The notes beneath the pieces were generated by a model. The model worked only from the letters and a program-made list of their open reading frames with translations. It was not told the DNA's origin and made no database searches. The position numbers and the translations under genes are program-made. Below are positions 46,772 to 57,560 of a stretch of DNA of 64,000 nucleotides, one piece after another (the first letter of the stretch is position 1; every line of letters begins with the position of its first letter). The stretch comes from Eucommia ulmoides (taxonomy: Eukaryota > Streptophyta > Magnoliopsida > Garryales > Eucommiaceae), in the NCBI GenBank assembly GCA_016647705.1, contig CM028328.1, positions 37,858,501-37,922,500 on the forward strand. The letters are read 5' to 3'.

Positions 46772-48444
46772 TTGAGAGCTTAACCGGCCGGCAGGGAGAT
46801 TGAGAAGAGTGGGGATCAACATGGCGAGCAATTGATCAATTTCACACCACCATTTTCATGCATATATACATATGCACACCATTTCAATTGCACCACTGAA
46901 GAACAATCTATAAATTCAGAAATCTAGAGAGAGAGAGAGAATCGGAGGAGCGGAGCGTCGGTGCTGTCTTGTGATCGCCGGTGGTGTGGGAGTGTTCGTC
47001 CGATGAATTGCATGTGCGTGTTGTCATCACCGGTGTGCATCGTCGTTCGACCGATGAGTGGGAGTAATTGGGTCGGCCGATTAGTGTATGACATGTGTGT
47101 GTTCTGTTTTTCGTTCCTTGTCATCGAAGATGTAGGAGTCGTCCGGCAGTGAGTGTTCCATGTGGGTGTGTTGTCCGTTTCTTCCGTCGTAGGTATGTGG
47201 GCGTGATCGGAGTAGTGATCGGTGGGGGAACTAGTTGGTGGCGGTGTTACGATTTACCGGCAATCGTGTGGAGGTGAGTTGTTTGGTTCGACGATGTGCA
47301 TGGGTGGGGACGTTGAAGTGTGTGTATTTCGGTGCATGTGTGTGAGCTATCGAATTCGTCGTGTAGGTATGTGTGGGATTGTCACTGTCGTGCGGCTGGC
47401 GTAGGGGTGTGTGAGTGTGTATTCTGTTGTCATGTGTGTATGTGGGTATGTGTGCTCTATTTTACTGACCATGGGTGTATGTCTATGTGTCGTCATTGAT
47501 GTTATGTGGGTGTGGGTGTTGTCCGTCCGACGGTGTGGAGGTCAGCTGGTTGACGACACCGTCGTTTGGTGAGTAGGTGGTCGACTGTGGGTCGTCGTTC
47601 ATTTCGTGACGGAGTGGATATGAGTTTTTCGATGGGGGATGGTGTAGGGCTGGTGGTAAGGGCGACGAGGTGGACGGTAATAGTAGAGAGAGAGGAGGTA
47701 GCCAACGATGGTTGAACCGAAACAGAAACAGAAACAGTAAGCGCAAACATGGAAGAAAAAAAGAAAGAAATAGAAGAAAAAAAGAAAGAGAGAAAAGGAA
47801 AAAAAAGGGGGAATTTGCAGAAACCACCCCAGGAAAATCCAAAACCCATCTCGATTCGAAAACAGGTGAAATTTCAATCAATTATTAATTTTCGTTAAAT
47901 TAAATTTTATTTAGAGTTACAAATCCTAAAATCGTAATAATTTCGTGACGATTAATTAATTTTAATTACGTGGTACATAAAATAGTAACGATTCGGAATA
48001 TAGGGTCTGCATTGCATGATTAGGATGTTTTAGATAAGATATTAATTTAGACTCTGCCACTATTAGGTTCGCAGGCACCGGCGTCCAGATTGAGTGTGGT
48101 CAGTGTCAATTTTGCAAAATGGATATCGAGGTGAGTGTACTGTCTTCTTGCCAAACTATTTTTATATATAAATATGTGTGTAAAATGGTTTTACTTAGAC
48201 TGTACGATTTTATAAATGATATGGATCAAGCAGGTTTTGGGTGAGTTGGAAAAAATGGATTTTCGATAAATTATATTGGTTTTAAAAGAAAGTTGAAAAA
48301 TGATTCGTTGGCTTTGGTGATTTAAAAGAGTGGAAAAATATCTGGTTTTCTAATAATGCTTGGTTTTCTAAAACCAAAGGTGGAAAAATGTTTTTTTTTA
48401 CTAAATGGGTGGTACTTTTAAAAAGAGAGAGAAAAACGTGGTTT

Positions 48445-48750
48445 GGAAATTCTCCCCATAAAGGGGTGTGGTTTGAATAAATGTAAGTTTGAAAATTCTC
48501 CCCAAAAGGGGTGTGGTTTATATTCTCCCCATAAGGGGTATGGATTTTTGACGATGTGGTGTAAAAACGTATTTCTTCCCGTAAGGGATGTGGATTTTTA
48601 ACTATACTGATGATTTTGACGATGCCAAAGTTGTTCTCCCCGAAAGGGGTGTGGTTTCTCCCAGTAAGGGGTGTGGATTCTTCCCATGGGATGTGGATGT
48701 TTCTCCCCGTAAGGGGTATGGATTATATTTATCCCCAAAAAGGGGTGTGG
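48445..48750 (+). repeat. CTCCCC-TAAGGGGTGTGG minisatellite
   Basis: About ten units of 20-45 bp share CTCCCC[AG]TAAGGGGTGTGGAT. The core CCCC.TAAGGGG is a short inverted repeat, so each unit can form a small hairpin. Confidence 0.85.
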
Positions 48751-49418
48751 ATATTTCATAGGAAGGCATTCCTACGAATGTACCGGTACCGTTGTAACTC
48801 CCGATCGTGAGGTTAAAACGATCACTATGGTTAGCCAGAGTGTGTTGTGGTGGTTTGAGATGTGTGTTTGAGATGTGGTGTTTTACTTATATTAGGTGAT
48901 TTATTATTTATTATGGTGATTGGTATGATTTTATACTAGATAGATTTAGATAAACCTTACCTATATCGCTTTATTTTCACTACTTATATACTGGAGATTT
49001 TATGAGCTATCTGGTGTTTATATACTTACGCTTGATCCATTTAGATGTTATAGATATAAATTCTTATTATAAAATATTTTTTCTAAGAAGACAGTACACT
49101 TGCAGGTGGAGCAGATAGGAATCGATCGGTCCCCTACTGGCACTAATTAGAGTTATGCGGGTCAGGCGTTGGAGTCATACGAGAGTAATTTGAGATGAGC
49201 TGTCAAAGGATGAACCTAAGGGAGGTTCATGAGATTTGTTTTGTTGTTTTTATTTTGGGGCAGATGTATACCTATAGTATGAACTTATATATATATATAT
49301 GATGTGTAGATAAAAATTTGTATATTGTCGTATTAAGTTGGTTAGTCAAGTGTTGTCATGTCGACGTCACGCCGGCCCCACGGTGACGGGTGTTCGGGGT
49401 GGGGTGTGACAAGAATAG

Positions 49419-49610
49419 TTTACCGAATCAGGATATATCGTTGTCTGCTGCATTGATTATTTCATATATTGTGTTTGGGTGTGCATTTAGAATTAAACAC
49501 ATTTCCACTGTATAAAAATATAAAATTGATTATTTGTGTTTAAGTGTTTAATTGTTAAATTTTAGTAACTACCCAATTCACCCCCTCTTGGATAGCTCTT
49601 TAGGCCAACA
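49419..49610 (+). repeat. 3' LTR of the copia composite, last part
   Basis: It starts after TAGAATAG with TTTACCGAATCAGGATATAT and ends GGCCAACA. The TSD TTAGT follows directly. Confidence 0.88.
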
Positions 49611-49615
49611 TTAGT

Positions 49616-50261
49616 ATACTTAGTTATATTATAGATAGCCCTTATTTATTTTATGGATTTCTCACGAGAAATATGCCATGCATTAAATATGAATCGATCA
49701 TCATGTTCTCACCAATACAAGGTTAATAGTAGTTGTTTTTATTCTTCATGGTAAATGATCTTATGAGTATTTGTGTTTACATAAGTAATTATGTTGTCCT
49801 CTTATATGGTGCATTTAGAACTGTGATTTGATAAACGTATTTCCCTAGCGCTATGTATCTCATATGTGGTGATCTCAACTATACTTAATTTAATCTATTC
49901 TGTTAACTTGGTAAATTTATTGATAGTGTATCTAATTAGTTATTTCGATATGTGAACACGGTATTCTATAGTAAAACTTGCATTGACTATATCACATATT
50001 GATATATAGGATCAAAATTGTTTGGAATTGGTTTGCGATCATGTATTGTTTTGAGGATAATTGATATATATTTACTTGATCTAATAATGATTTTTTTTTT
50101 CAATTATGTTTTAAAGAATTTTAGGTTATAAGATAATCCACGGAGAAACAAATATTCATTTACTGAAACTCAAAGTTTAAGTCAAGAATAAGAACGAGGT
50201 TGATTCAATGAGATAATAGATTAGAGTTGAATCTTCATTCAACTCAGTGATAAAATAAGGA
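49616..50261. other. Right flank of the copia composite
   Basis: AT-rich sequence continuing from 26792. No gene, RNA or terminal repeat recognised. Confidence 0.4.
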
Positions 50262-51147
50262 AAACGTCTACCCTAATCTTTTTATAGGCCAAAGATCAAA
50301 CTCTAATTGTTTTCTCAGGCTAAATATCGAAACCTAGCTATACTGATTAGATACCGACCCAACATGTCTAATCCGCTCAATCTCGTCAATACAAAAAATT
50401 AACAAGTTTATTTCCATAAGGAGATTTTACCACCTCAATATAAATATACTCAATTAATGTCCCGAATGATATTAAGTGATAGATTCAATGTGAGGCATAA
50501 ATTTGATTTAAAATAATTAACACATACGTAACACGTAAGCAAATTTCTCAAATAAAAATCATTTAAAATATTTTCACAGAATTAAGTTCAAAAGCGATTT
50601 TACCTTATATAAGCAATTAATCAATAATAATCTAAGAAAGTGATAACAAGAGCTTAGAAGGATCCTACCGGGATTCGTCAAAAAACGATATTGATTTCAC
50701 AATAGAGAACACAAACCGGTGACAAGGAGGATGAGCGCCTTAGATGAAAATCTTTAAGTATAATCACACTTACAAATCTTAGCAATACAATCTCTCTTAG
50801 AATTCTAGAAGGCTGATGTTCTTGAATGCCAAACTCAATCTCGTAGGTCTATATTAATAGATCTAGAACTAGGCCTCCAACGAATAGTTTTCAAATGTTA
50901 TGACAAAAAATGACATCCTAAAACCTCATATATCATATATATTCAAAATAAATATGTTTCATTAAAAAGAAATACTCTTGGAAAAATTCATTTTGGTCTT
51001 TAAAACATTTTCAAATATAAATCTATAGAAATATGAAACATATAATCACTTTTATTAAAATAATAATTAATCAAATGGACTAATTAAATAGGAATCTCAT
51101 AATTCATGATATATTTCAAAATTACTTTGAATTCCCTTAAAAACATC
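50262..51147 (-). mobile_element. Inverted copia LTR fragment
   Basis: Read on the minus strand it matches the middle of the 2.5-kb LTR, including the TGGATTAGACATGTT... segment and the region before GATTCCAAAA. It breaks at 51147 and resumes at 53489-53559 after a second LTR. Confidence 0.7.
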
Positions 51148-53488
51148 TGTTGGCCTAGTGAGCTACCCAAGAGGGGAGGTAAATTAGATAATTATAAAAA
51201 ATTTAAACAAATAAATCTTTCAACACTTAATTTTCAAATAATCATTTTTTCCTAAATCAATTATTATATTTGTTACGCAACACCCAAACAAAATATAAAA
51301 AAAGTAAATAATGCAGCACACCAAGATATATCTTAATTCAACAAGCTAGCCTTACCTAATCCAGTCCCCCGAGCTTCACGGAGATTCGCAACCTCTAAAC
51401 CCCTAATTATTTTAACGGTAGGAACCAAACCTTTACAATGATTTTTTTTCCAAGCTCAGAATCAACCTTTATAATTTTTTTTTTTTTTTTTTTTTTTCAA
51501 ATTAAGGAAGAACCTTATCTTTTTACTAAGTTAAAAACTAGCCTAATTTTATTACAGTAAGAATTAAAACCTCACAACTCTCACAAGTATCATTTTTCCA
51601 AGTAAGAATTGAATCTTTACAATTCACTCAAAATTAATTCCATTTCAGGAAGAATCAAAACTTATCTTTTAAAGGAAAAGAATAACCTAACCTTTTTATA
51701 CTTAGTACAAAGATTAAACCTCAATCTTTTTCACTGGAAAAGATTGAAACTAGCTACCCTGACTAGATACCGACCCAACCATGTCTAATCTGCTCAAATT
51801 CACAAATACAAAAAATAAAGAACTTCTTCCCACAAGGAGTTTTTACCACCTCAATACTGGTATACTCGATTAATGTCTTAAAATTTACTACGTGATAACT
51901 TCAGTGTGGGGCAAATTAATATCTAATCAATAAACAAGTGTGGATAGCACAAATTAAAGCACGTAATTAGATAAATATACAAAATCATTTTAAAAAGAAT
52001 TTTCAGACTCTTAAATTTGAAAACGATTTTCTAATGATCTTAACTTCAAGCAAGCAAAAATAATATGAAATCTAAATTAAGAACAATAACTTGGAAATAT
52101 TTCACTAGGAAAACTCCGAAGAATGAAAACAGAATCGCAAGATAGTTCAAATCGGTGATGCCAAATCAATTAACGCTTTATATCAAGAACTTTAGCACAA
52201 AATCTCTCTCGAAAAATCTCAATAGAATTATAACTTTTAGAAAAGCATAGGAACTGATGTTCTTGATATCTCACATCCAATTTTCGTACGTCTATATATA
52301 TAGATTGATATCAAGCTCTCCAATGGCTACTTTTCATAAGACATGCCTCTAAAAGGCACTCTTAGACCCCATATAACATAATCATTAAATTTTGGTGTAA
52401 TTCACTAAAAAATATCTTTTAAAACTCTCAAATAAGTCCATAAAATATTTCTCAATTATTAGTCAGAAAGATTGGAAGTATTTAGCTAATTAAGTTGAGA
52501 GAATCATTAATTATGTGGACCAAATCAATAGGGATATCAAAATATTTGTACCATATCTTCAATGAGATTAGATCCCCCGAAATTCTCCCTTGGAATTATA
52601 AGAAACGACGAGCTTTTGATTGAAATACCAAGTTCCTCGAAATCTCAACCAAAACAGTCGGTTGACCACTCCCTGGTTGTTGGTTGACCGATTAATACAA
52701 CGTTTTCGTAGAAATTAGGCCAAAAAAATCAGGAAATCGGTTGACTGATCCTTTATTGGTCGGTTAACCGATTGGTTTAGGGAGTTTTCCTTGCCAAGCT
52801 CCAACATAGTCGGTTGACCAATTGTGTCCCAATCGATTGACCGATTGGTGTGGAGACTTTACTTTTCAAACCCTTAAGCCAATCAGTTGACCGATCGCCT
52901 TTGGTAGGTTGACAGATCGTTGCGGGGACTTCACATTTTGCTCCAAAAACCTCACTGTTTTAAACGGTTGACCAATCTCTTCTGATCAGTTGACCGATTG
53001 ATATTGGATGGTCATTTCCTTCACCATTTCTGCTCCAAAATTCATTGCTTGATTAAATTAACCGATTTCTTTTCTCGGTTAACTGAATTGACCCTAAACT
53101 TTAACTTTTTATACTTTAATCCTTATTTTCAATTTGGTTAATTTCTATTTTAATTTTCACATAAGGAGAACATAATTAATTAATAATTAAGATCCTAAAT
53201 TCTATCATTTCAACACACAAAAGATAATTCATTTAATAGCGTTATGTGTGATCCTAATTCGGTTGGATTAAGAGTATAAGACTATTAAGTTGTTTTCATC
53301 TAATTTCTTCAATGTTTTCAACACTCTTCATTTCTTCACTTTGTCCATCTTTGCACCCTTAACATTTTCTTCAGGATATCTTCATCACAATCAATTAATG
53401 GAACTCTTTTTCTGAAACACTCAACAAATACATTAGTTGCACTCAAAATATCAACACTTAATTGTCAATCAAAACCTAGGGATCAACA
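51148..53488 (-). mobile_element. Inverted copia solo LTR inside an LTR of the same family
   Basis: On the minus strand it starts TGTTGATCCCTAGG and ends CTAGGCCAACA, 2341 bp in all. The 5-bp flanks are ACATC and ACCTT, an imperfect TSD. The GGTTGACCGAT cluster is at 52650-53100. Confidence 0.8.
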
Positions 53489-53559
53489 ACCTTCCTTGGA
53501 ATCATCAAAATCAAAATATCTTGACCAACAAAGAAATCAGTTAAAGAATTGATTGACCA
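53489..53559 (-). mobile_element. Remainder of the interrupted inverted LTR
   Basis: TTGGAATCATCAAAATC continues the host LTR broken at 51147, with a GATTGACCA word at its end. It is then cut by the next inverted LTR at 53560. Confidence 0.65.
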
Positions 53560-54761
53560 TGTTGGTCAACCCCAAAGAGCTACTCAAGAGGGCTGGTGAA
53601 TTGGGTAGTTTCAAATAATTAATAATTAAACACTTAAACACAAATAATTGATTTTCCTAAATCAATTATTATCTTTATACGCAGCGGATATGTGTTTAAT
53701 ATTAAGTGTACACCCAAAAACGAGATAGATAATAAATCAATGCAGCACATAAGAATTTATCTTGCTTTGGTCAAGCTAATATTGCCTACGTTCAGTCCCT
53801 CGAGCTTCATGGAGATTTGAAATTCACTAACCCCTTGATTTATTTACCAGATATGAACTAAACCCTTACAACTCACAATTCTTTTACAGGCACAGAATCA
53901 ACCTTTACAATTTACTCTTTTCATAGGTGAATGATGAACCCTATCTTTTTACCAAGCTAAGGATAAACCTAACACTTTCTCATGTATCCTTTTCATAGGG
54001 AAGGATGAGTTTTTACAAATTACTCAAAAAATAATTCAATTACAGGATGAATCAAAACCTAATTATTTTCATAGGAAAAGAATAACCTAACATTTTTACC
54101 AGAACAAAGATCAAACTCTAATATTTTTCACAGGAAAAAGATCGAAACTTAGATACCTTGACTAGACATCATCCTAAAACGTGTCTAATCTATTTAAACT
54201 CACAAATACAAAAAATATGAGTTTCTTCCTATAAGGATCTTCTACCACCTCAATATGAATATACTCGATTAATATCTTGAATAATTATTATGTGATAGAT
54301 ACAATGTGAAGTAAATCAAATCTGATTAATAAACAAAGTGGGTAGCACAAATTTAGCATGTAATCTAGATAATCAGGCAAAAATCGTTTAAAAAAGATTT
54401 TCAGGCTTTTAAGTTTAAAACAATTTTTCTAACAATACTATACCAAGCAATCAAGATAAATAAAACTTCAAAGCAAATTAATAAAGCTTGGATATATCTC
54501 ACCGGGAAAACACCGAAGGCAATGATAATGTAGCAAGTAGAACTCAAATCGGTGATGCCAAACAAGTGCTTTAGATCAAGAATTTATAACAAATCTCTCG
54601 TAAAAATCTCAGCATAAATCTAAATCTTATAAAAGCTCAAATTGATGTTCTTGATCTGTCTAATTTAATTTTCGTAGGTCTCTATTAATAGACCAATAAC
54701 TAGCCTTCGAATGACAAGTTTTTCAAAGATATGCCATAAAATGACACTCTAAGACCCCATG
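53560..54761 (-). mobile_element. Third inverted copia LTR, 3' half
   Basis: It starts (minus 3' end) at TGTTGGTCAACC and runs to AAGACCCCATG. In sense this is the last ~1.2 kb of the LTR. The rest is replaced by a gypsy LTR at 54762. Confidence 0.75.
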
Positions 54762-55720
54762 TGCAATGACCCGATTTTCCAGGGCCGCTACAGGATTTCT
54801 CCCTAAGAAGAATTAAAATCAAATTCGGATTGCCAATATTTATTTTATAAAAATCCAGAAATTTTCTACAAATGCGACGACGACAATTATAATTATCGAT
54901 TTAAAATTTTAACATACGGCGACAATAATTATATTCAATTTATCGAGTCAATTTTTACGATGATAAATATTAACTACAATTATTACAAACAAATTTTTTT
55001 ATGTAATCCCCATCGTCGTTTCGCTCTCACCGGCCCTACAATCAAAACTGTGGGGTTGTGAGCCAACGCTCAGTAGAACTCCAACCCCTCTAATATGTGT
55101 ATTTAATTAATACGACATATAAAACACATTGACATGATTTTCACATTGTAAAATTATTTCATATAATTTAACAGGTAAAATTTCACAATAATTAATCATA
55201 AATCACACAATAGGAAAATTAAATACATATATTAAAAGAGTTAGGGATTCTACTTGAAATTCGACGCTGAAATTTGACGCTGAAATTCGAACCGGTATAT
55301 AAATTTTAATTTTCTTCTTTTTGATCTTTTTTTTTCCCCACCCAAACAGCCAAAAAGACATTTCCCCTATGCATGTGTCTATATATATCTCCATGAAAAG
55401 GCCTTCATGATCTAATCTATAATGATAATCCTAACTTATTTAAGATAACACGTGGCAACTAGCTCAAATAAATTTGTGGCTATAATTTTCCTTTCTTTTT
55501 CTATTTTTTTTTCATGGCCACTATTATTTCCTTAATAACTAAGGATTTGCGAATTACACTTAGTACCGTTTAATTAAAAAGTAATTCATATTAGACCCAA
55601 TAATTACCCTTATCTCTCTAAAAATTATCAACTATACCATAAATTTGCAAAACAATCCCAAAAATATTAAATTTATGTAAAACAATATTTTAAAAAAGTA
55701 TAAATTTTTGAGGTATTACA
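54762..55720 (+). mobile_element. Gypsy-type solo LTR at an inversion junction
   Basis: It starts TGCAATGACCCGATTTTCC and ends GAGGTATTACA, 959 bp. Plant gypsy LTRs of this kind run TGTAATGACCC...GGTATTACA. The flanks CCATG and GTAAG do not match. The left neighbour is a minus-strand copia LTR and the right neighbour a plus-strand one. The short frames inside are not genes. Confidence 0.6.
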
Positions 55721-56015
55721 GTAAGGATTTGGTTCCAACTTGGGAAATGAATCAGTTGATTAGTGGATTGCGAAAGCCCTAAGGAGCTCGGGGAACTGGA
55801 TGTAGATAAGAGTAGCTTACCAAACTAAGACAAATCGTTGTCTGCTGCTTTATTATATTTCTATTGTTTAAGTTTTCACTTAGTTAAACACATTTCCATT
55901 GCTTAACAAGATAATAATAAATTAGAAAAATTGATAACTTGAGTTAAATATTTAATTGTTTAATTTTTTTTTACTATCCAATTCACTCCCTCTTGGGTAG
56001 ATCTTTGGGCCAACA
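55721..56015 (+). mobile_element. Copia LTR 3' end
   Basis: Matches the last ~295 bases of the SIRE-like LTR (GATTTGGTTCC, GAGTAGCTTACC, CTCTTGGGTAG, GGGCCAACA). Confidence 0.82.
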
Positions 56016-56017
56016 AT

Positions 56018-56029
56018 TGGTACCAATAC
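56018..56029 (+). other. Primer-binding site (initiator Met tRNA-like)
   Basis: TGGTACCAATAC two bases after the LTR end, close to the site at 601-612. Confidence 0.6.
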
Positions 56030-56076
56030 TAGTTTTAGCTCGCTTGACTTAACATTCTAACTAAACATAGTCACAT

Positions 56077-56313
56077 GTAGTGCAGCGAGGAAAATGTTGT
56101 ATGCGAATCTTCTGCTTGCCTTGATATTTTATGTGAGCCTCCTGTTCATACTAATGATGTATGTGAACTTCCAACTTATCCTAATATTTTGAATGAATCT
56201 CCTACTTGTTCTAATAATCAAGGATTTATCCTTGAGAATGATAATGATAGTGATAATGAAACTATATATAAGACTATTGAGGTGTTAATTACTCTTATAG
56301 TGAAGAAAGTTTG
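56077..56313 (+). pseudogene. Short open frame after the priming site, Cys/Pro repeat
   Basis: The frame directly follows a stop (TAG near 56077) and encodes about 77 residues. It has three or four loose repeats of about a dozen residues: VCESSACLDI, LCEPPVHTND, VCELPTYPNI, LNESPTCSNN. An acidic ENDNDSDNET tail follows. No ATG opens it close by. The leader at 669-713 (MDDILYESALECDI) resembles one unit. I do not recognise the family; it could be a leader peptide or gag remnant of this copia subfamily. Confidence 0.35.
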
Positions 56314-56314
56314 A

Positions 56315-57100
56315 AAATTGGGCAAACAATTTCTATTTTTGAAAATAAGAAGTTTAACATCATTAAATCTTTTAAAAAGAAGAATTTTTTCACTAATTTT
56401 TTTTTTGCTAAAATTTGTTTCCCAAAAGTGTTCTCGTTAATAAGGTTTTCGTTTTTTACATTCAAAAAATGTTTTTACAGTTTCTTACATAAAATATTTT
56501 TGAAAACTTGTTTTCTTCTCCCATTGGAAACTTTCCAAAAATGGTCTTTAAAGTTTTTCTCCCCCTAAAAATTGATTCTTCCAAAATTCTTCACAAGAAG
56601 ATTTCTTAAAAAATATTTTTCTTAAAAAAGTATCTTTATAAAATTTTCAAAAAATACTTTTACTTATTCTTTTATAAAAGATTTTTTTAAACTTGCTTTC
56701 TTTTCCTAAGGAAATTTTCCAAAATTTTCTTTGAAATTTCTTCTCAGAAAATGATTTTCTAAGATTCTTCCTAAGAAGGATTCTTGAAAAATTCTGTTTT
56801 CAAACTTTTTCCAAGAATAAATGTTTTAATGTTTTTTTAAAAGATTGAAACAGGAATATTTTTTTATATAGATTTTTTTTTTCTAAAAAAAATTGTTTTT
56901 TAAGTTCTTTCAAAAAATGAAAAAAAAAAATGTTTTTCTAAACTTAAAACATGGTTTCCACATTGTTGAAAAATATTTTCTTATGACTAATTTCTCTCTC
57001 TCTTTTTTTAATCTTTTTTCTCCTCTTTAAATGCATGTATGTTTTGCCAAAACAACCTAAGCTAAAAAAGAGAAAACAAAAACAAATTTTTTTTCCTCTG
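56315..57100. other. T/A-run-rich sequence with many small hairpins
   Basis: Poly-T, poly-A and words such as TTCTTCACAAGAAGA and TTCTTCCTAAGAAGGA recur. The Phe/Lys-rich frame here is compositional. Nothing else is recognised. Confidence 0.45.
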
Positions 57101-57560
57101 GGGACAAACTTGTTGATTCATCTATAATCGATAGGCGATTTGAAAAAGGGGGACGTTTGTTTTTTTTAATTATTTTTTATTTTTATTTTTTGAAGTCCTT
57201 TTCTTTCTTTTGCAAAAAAATAAACATAAAAAAAATAATTGGAATTATTATGTTGATTGAACTGAAGAAAATTACTTGGACTTGTTTTGATTAAAATATT
57301 TATTTAAACTTAGGTACTGTCTTAGGACAAGTGTCTTGGGGTGTCTAACACCTCTGGCAAGCATAACTGACTCCCAAACCTTTAAAAAATACTCTGGCTA
57401 TCCGGTTAATTTTCGAGTCAAAACTTGGGGTATTTCAAAAAGAGAAAAAATAATTTTAAAAAATCCCATTGACCTAGTACACCATTTAATCCAATATTAG
57501 GTGGCGACTCCATTTTTCAAACAAAATTCGACCTAAAAAAATATTTTCAAAACTGACACT
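57101..57560 (+). mobile_element. Gypsy (Tat/Ogre-type) LTR 3' portion
   Basis: It has GGGGTGTCTAACACCTCTGG, CCGACT-like ACTGACTCCCAAACC, and TTAGGTGGCGACTCCATTTT near 57510. It is paralogous to 2930-3260 in this window. Confidence 0.5.

Larger units (their letters stand above)
46433..49411 (+). mobile_element. Probable chromovirus-type gypsy solo LTR
   Basis: It begins TAAGACCCCGATT and ends GTTCGGGGTGGGGTGTGACA. Plant chromovirus LTRs often start TGTAAGACCCCG and end GGGTGTGACA, so the first bases may be mutated. The copia flanks AAGAGTAG and AAGAATAG match in 7 of 8. It is about 2.98 kb with no protein domain. Inside are (TA)n/(TG)n, GC-richer sequence (46950-47700) and a CCCC..AGGGG minisatellite. 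Confidence 0.6.
26798..49610 (+). mobile_element. Copia (SIRE-like) element with nested insertions
   Basis: The whole block is bounded by TTAGT (26793-26797 and 49611-49615). The 5' LTR is 26798-29372 and the internal region 29373-32303. The 3' LTR is split into 32304-34460, 46300-46432 and about 49419-49610. The 5' LTR begins TATTGAATTC where sister copies have TGTTGAA, so the first G is mutated; both LTRs end CCAACA. The internal region keeps gag and the last codons of RNase H but has lost most of protease, integrase and RT. It is therefore non-autonomous and old. Confidence 0.9.

Noticed and set aside
47483..47888. Several 72-132-codon frames on both strands
   Set aside because: They lie in a GT/CT-skewed part of a gypsy LTR, are low in complexity and overlap each other in three minus frames.
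48445..48750. CRISPR-like spaced repeats
   Set aside because: Repeats are short, variable and have no spacers of constant length. The setting is a plant LTR, so this is a minisatellite.
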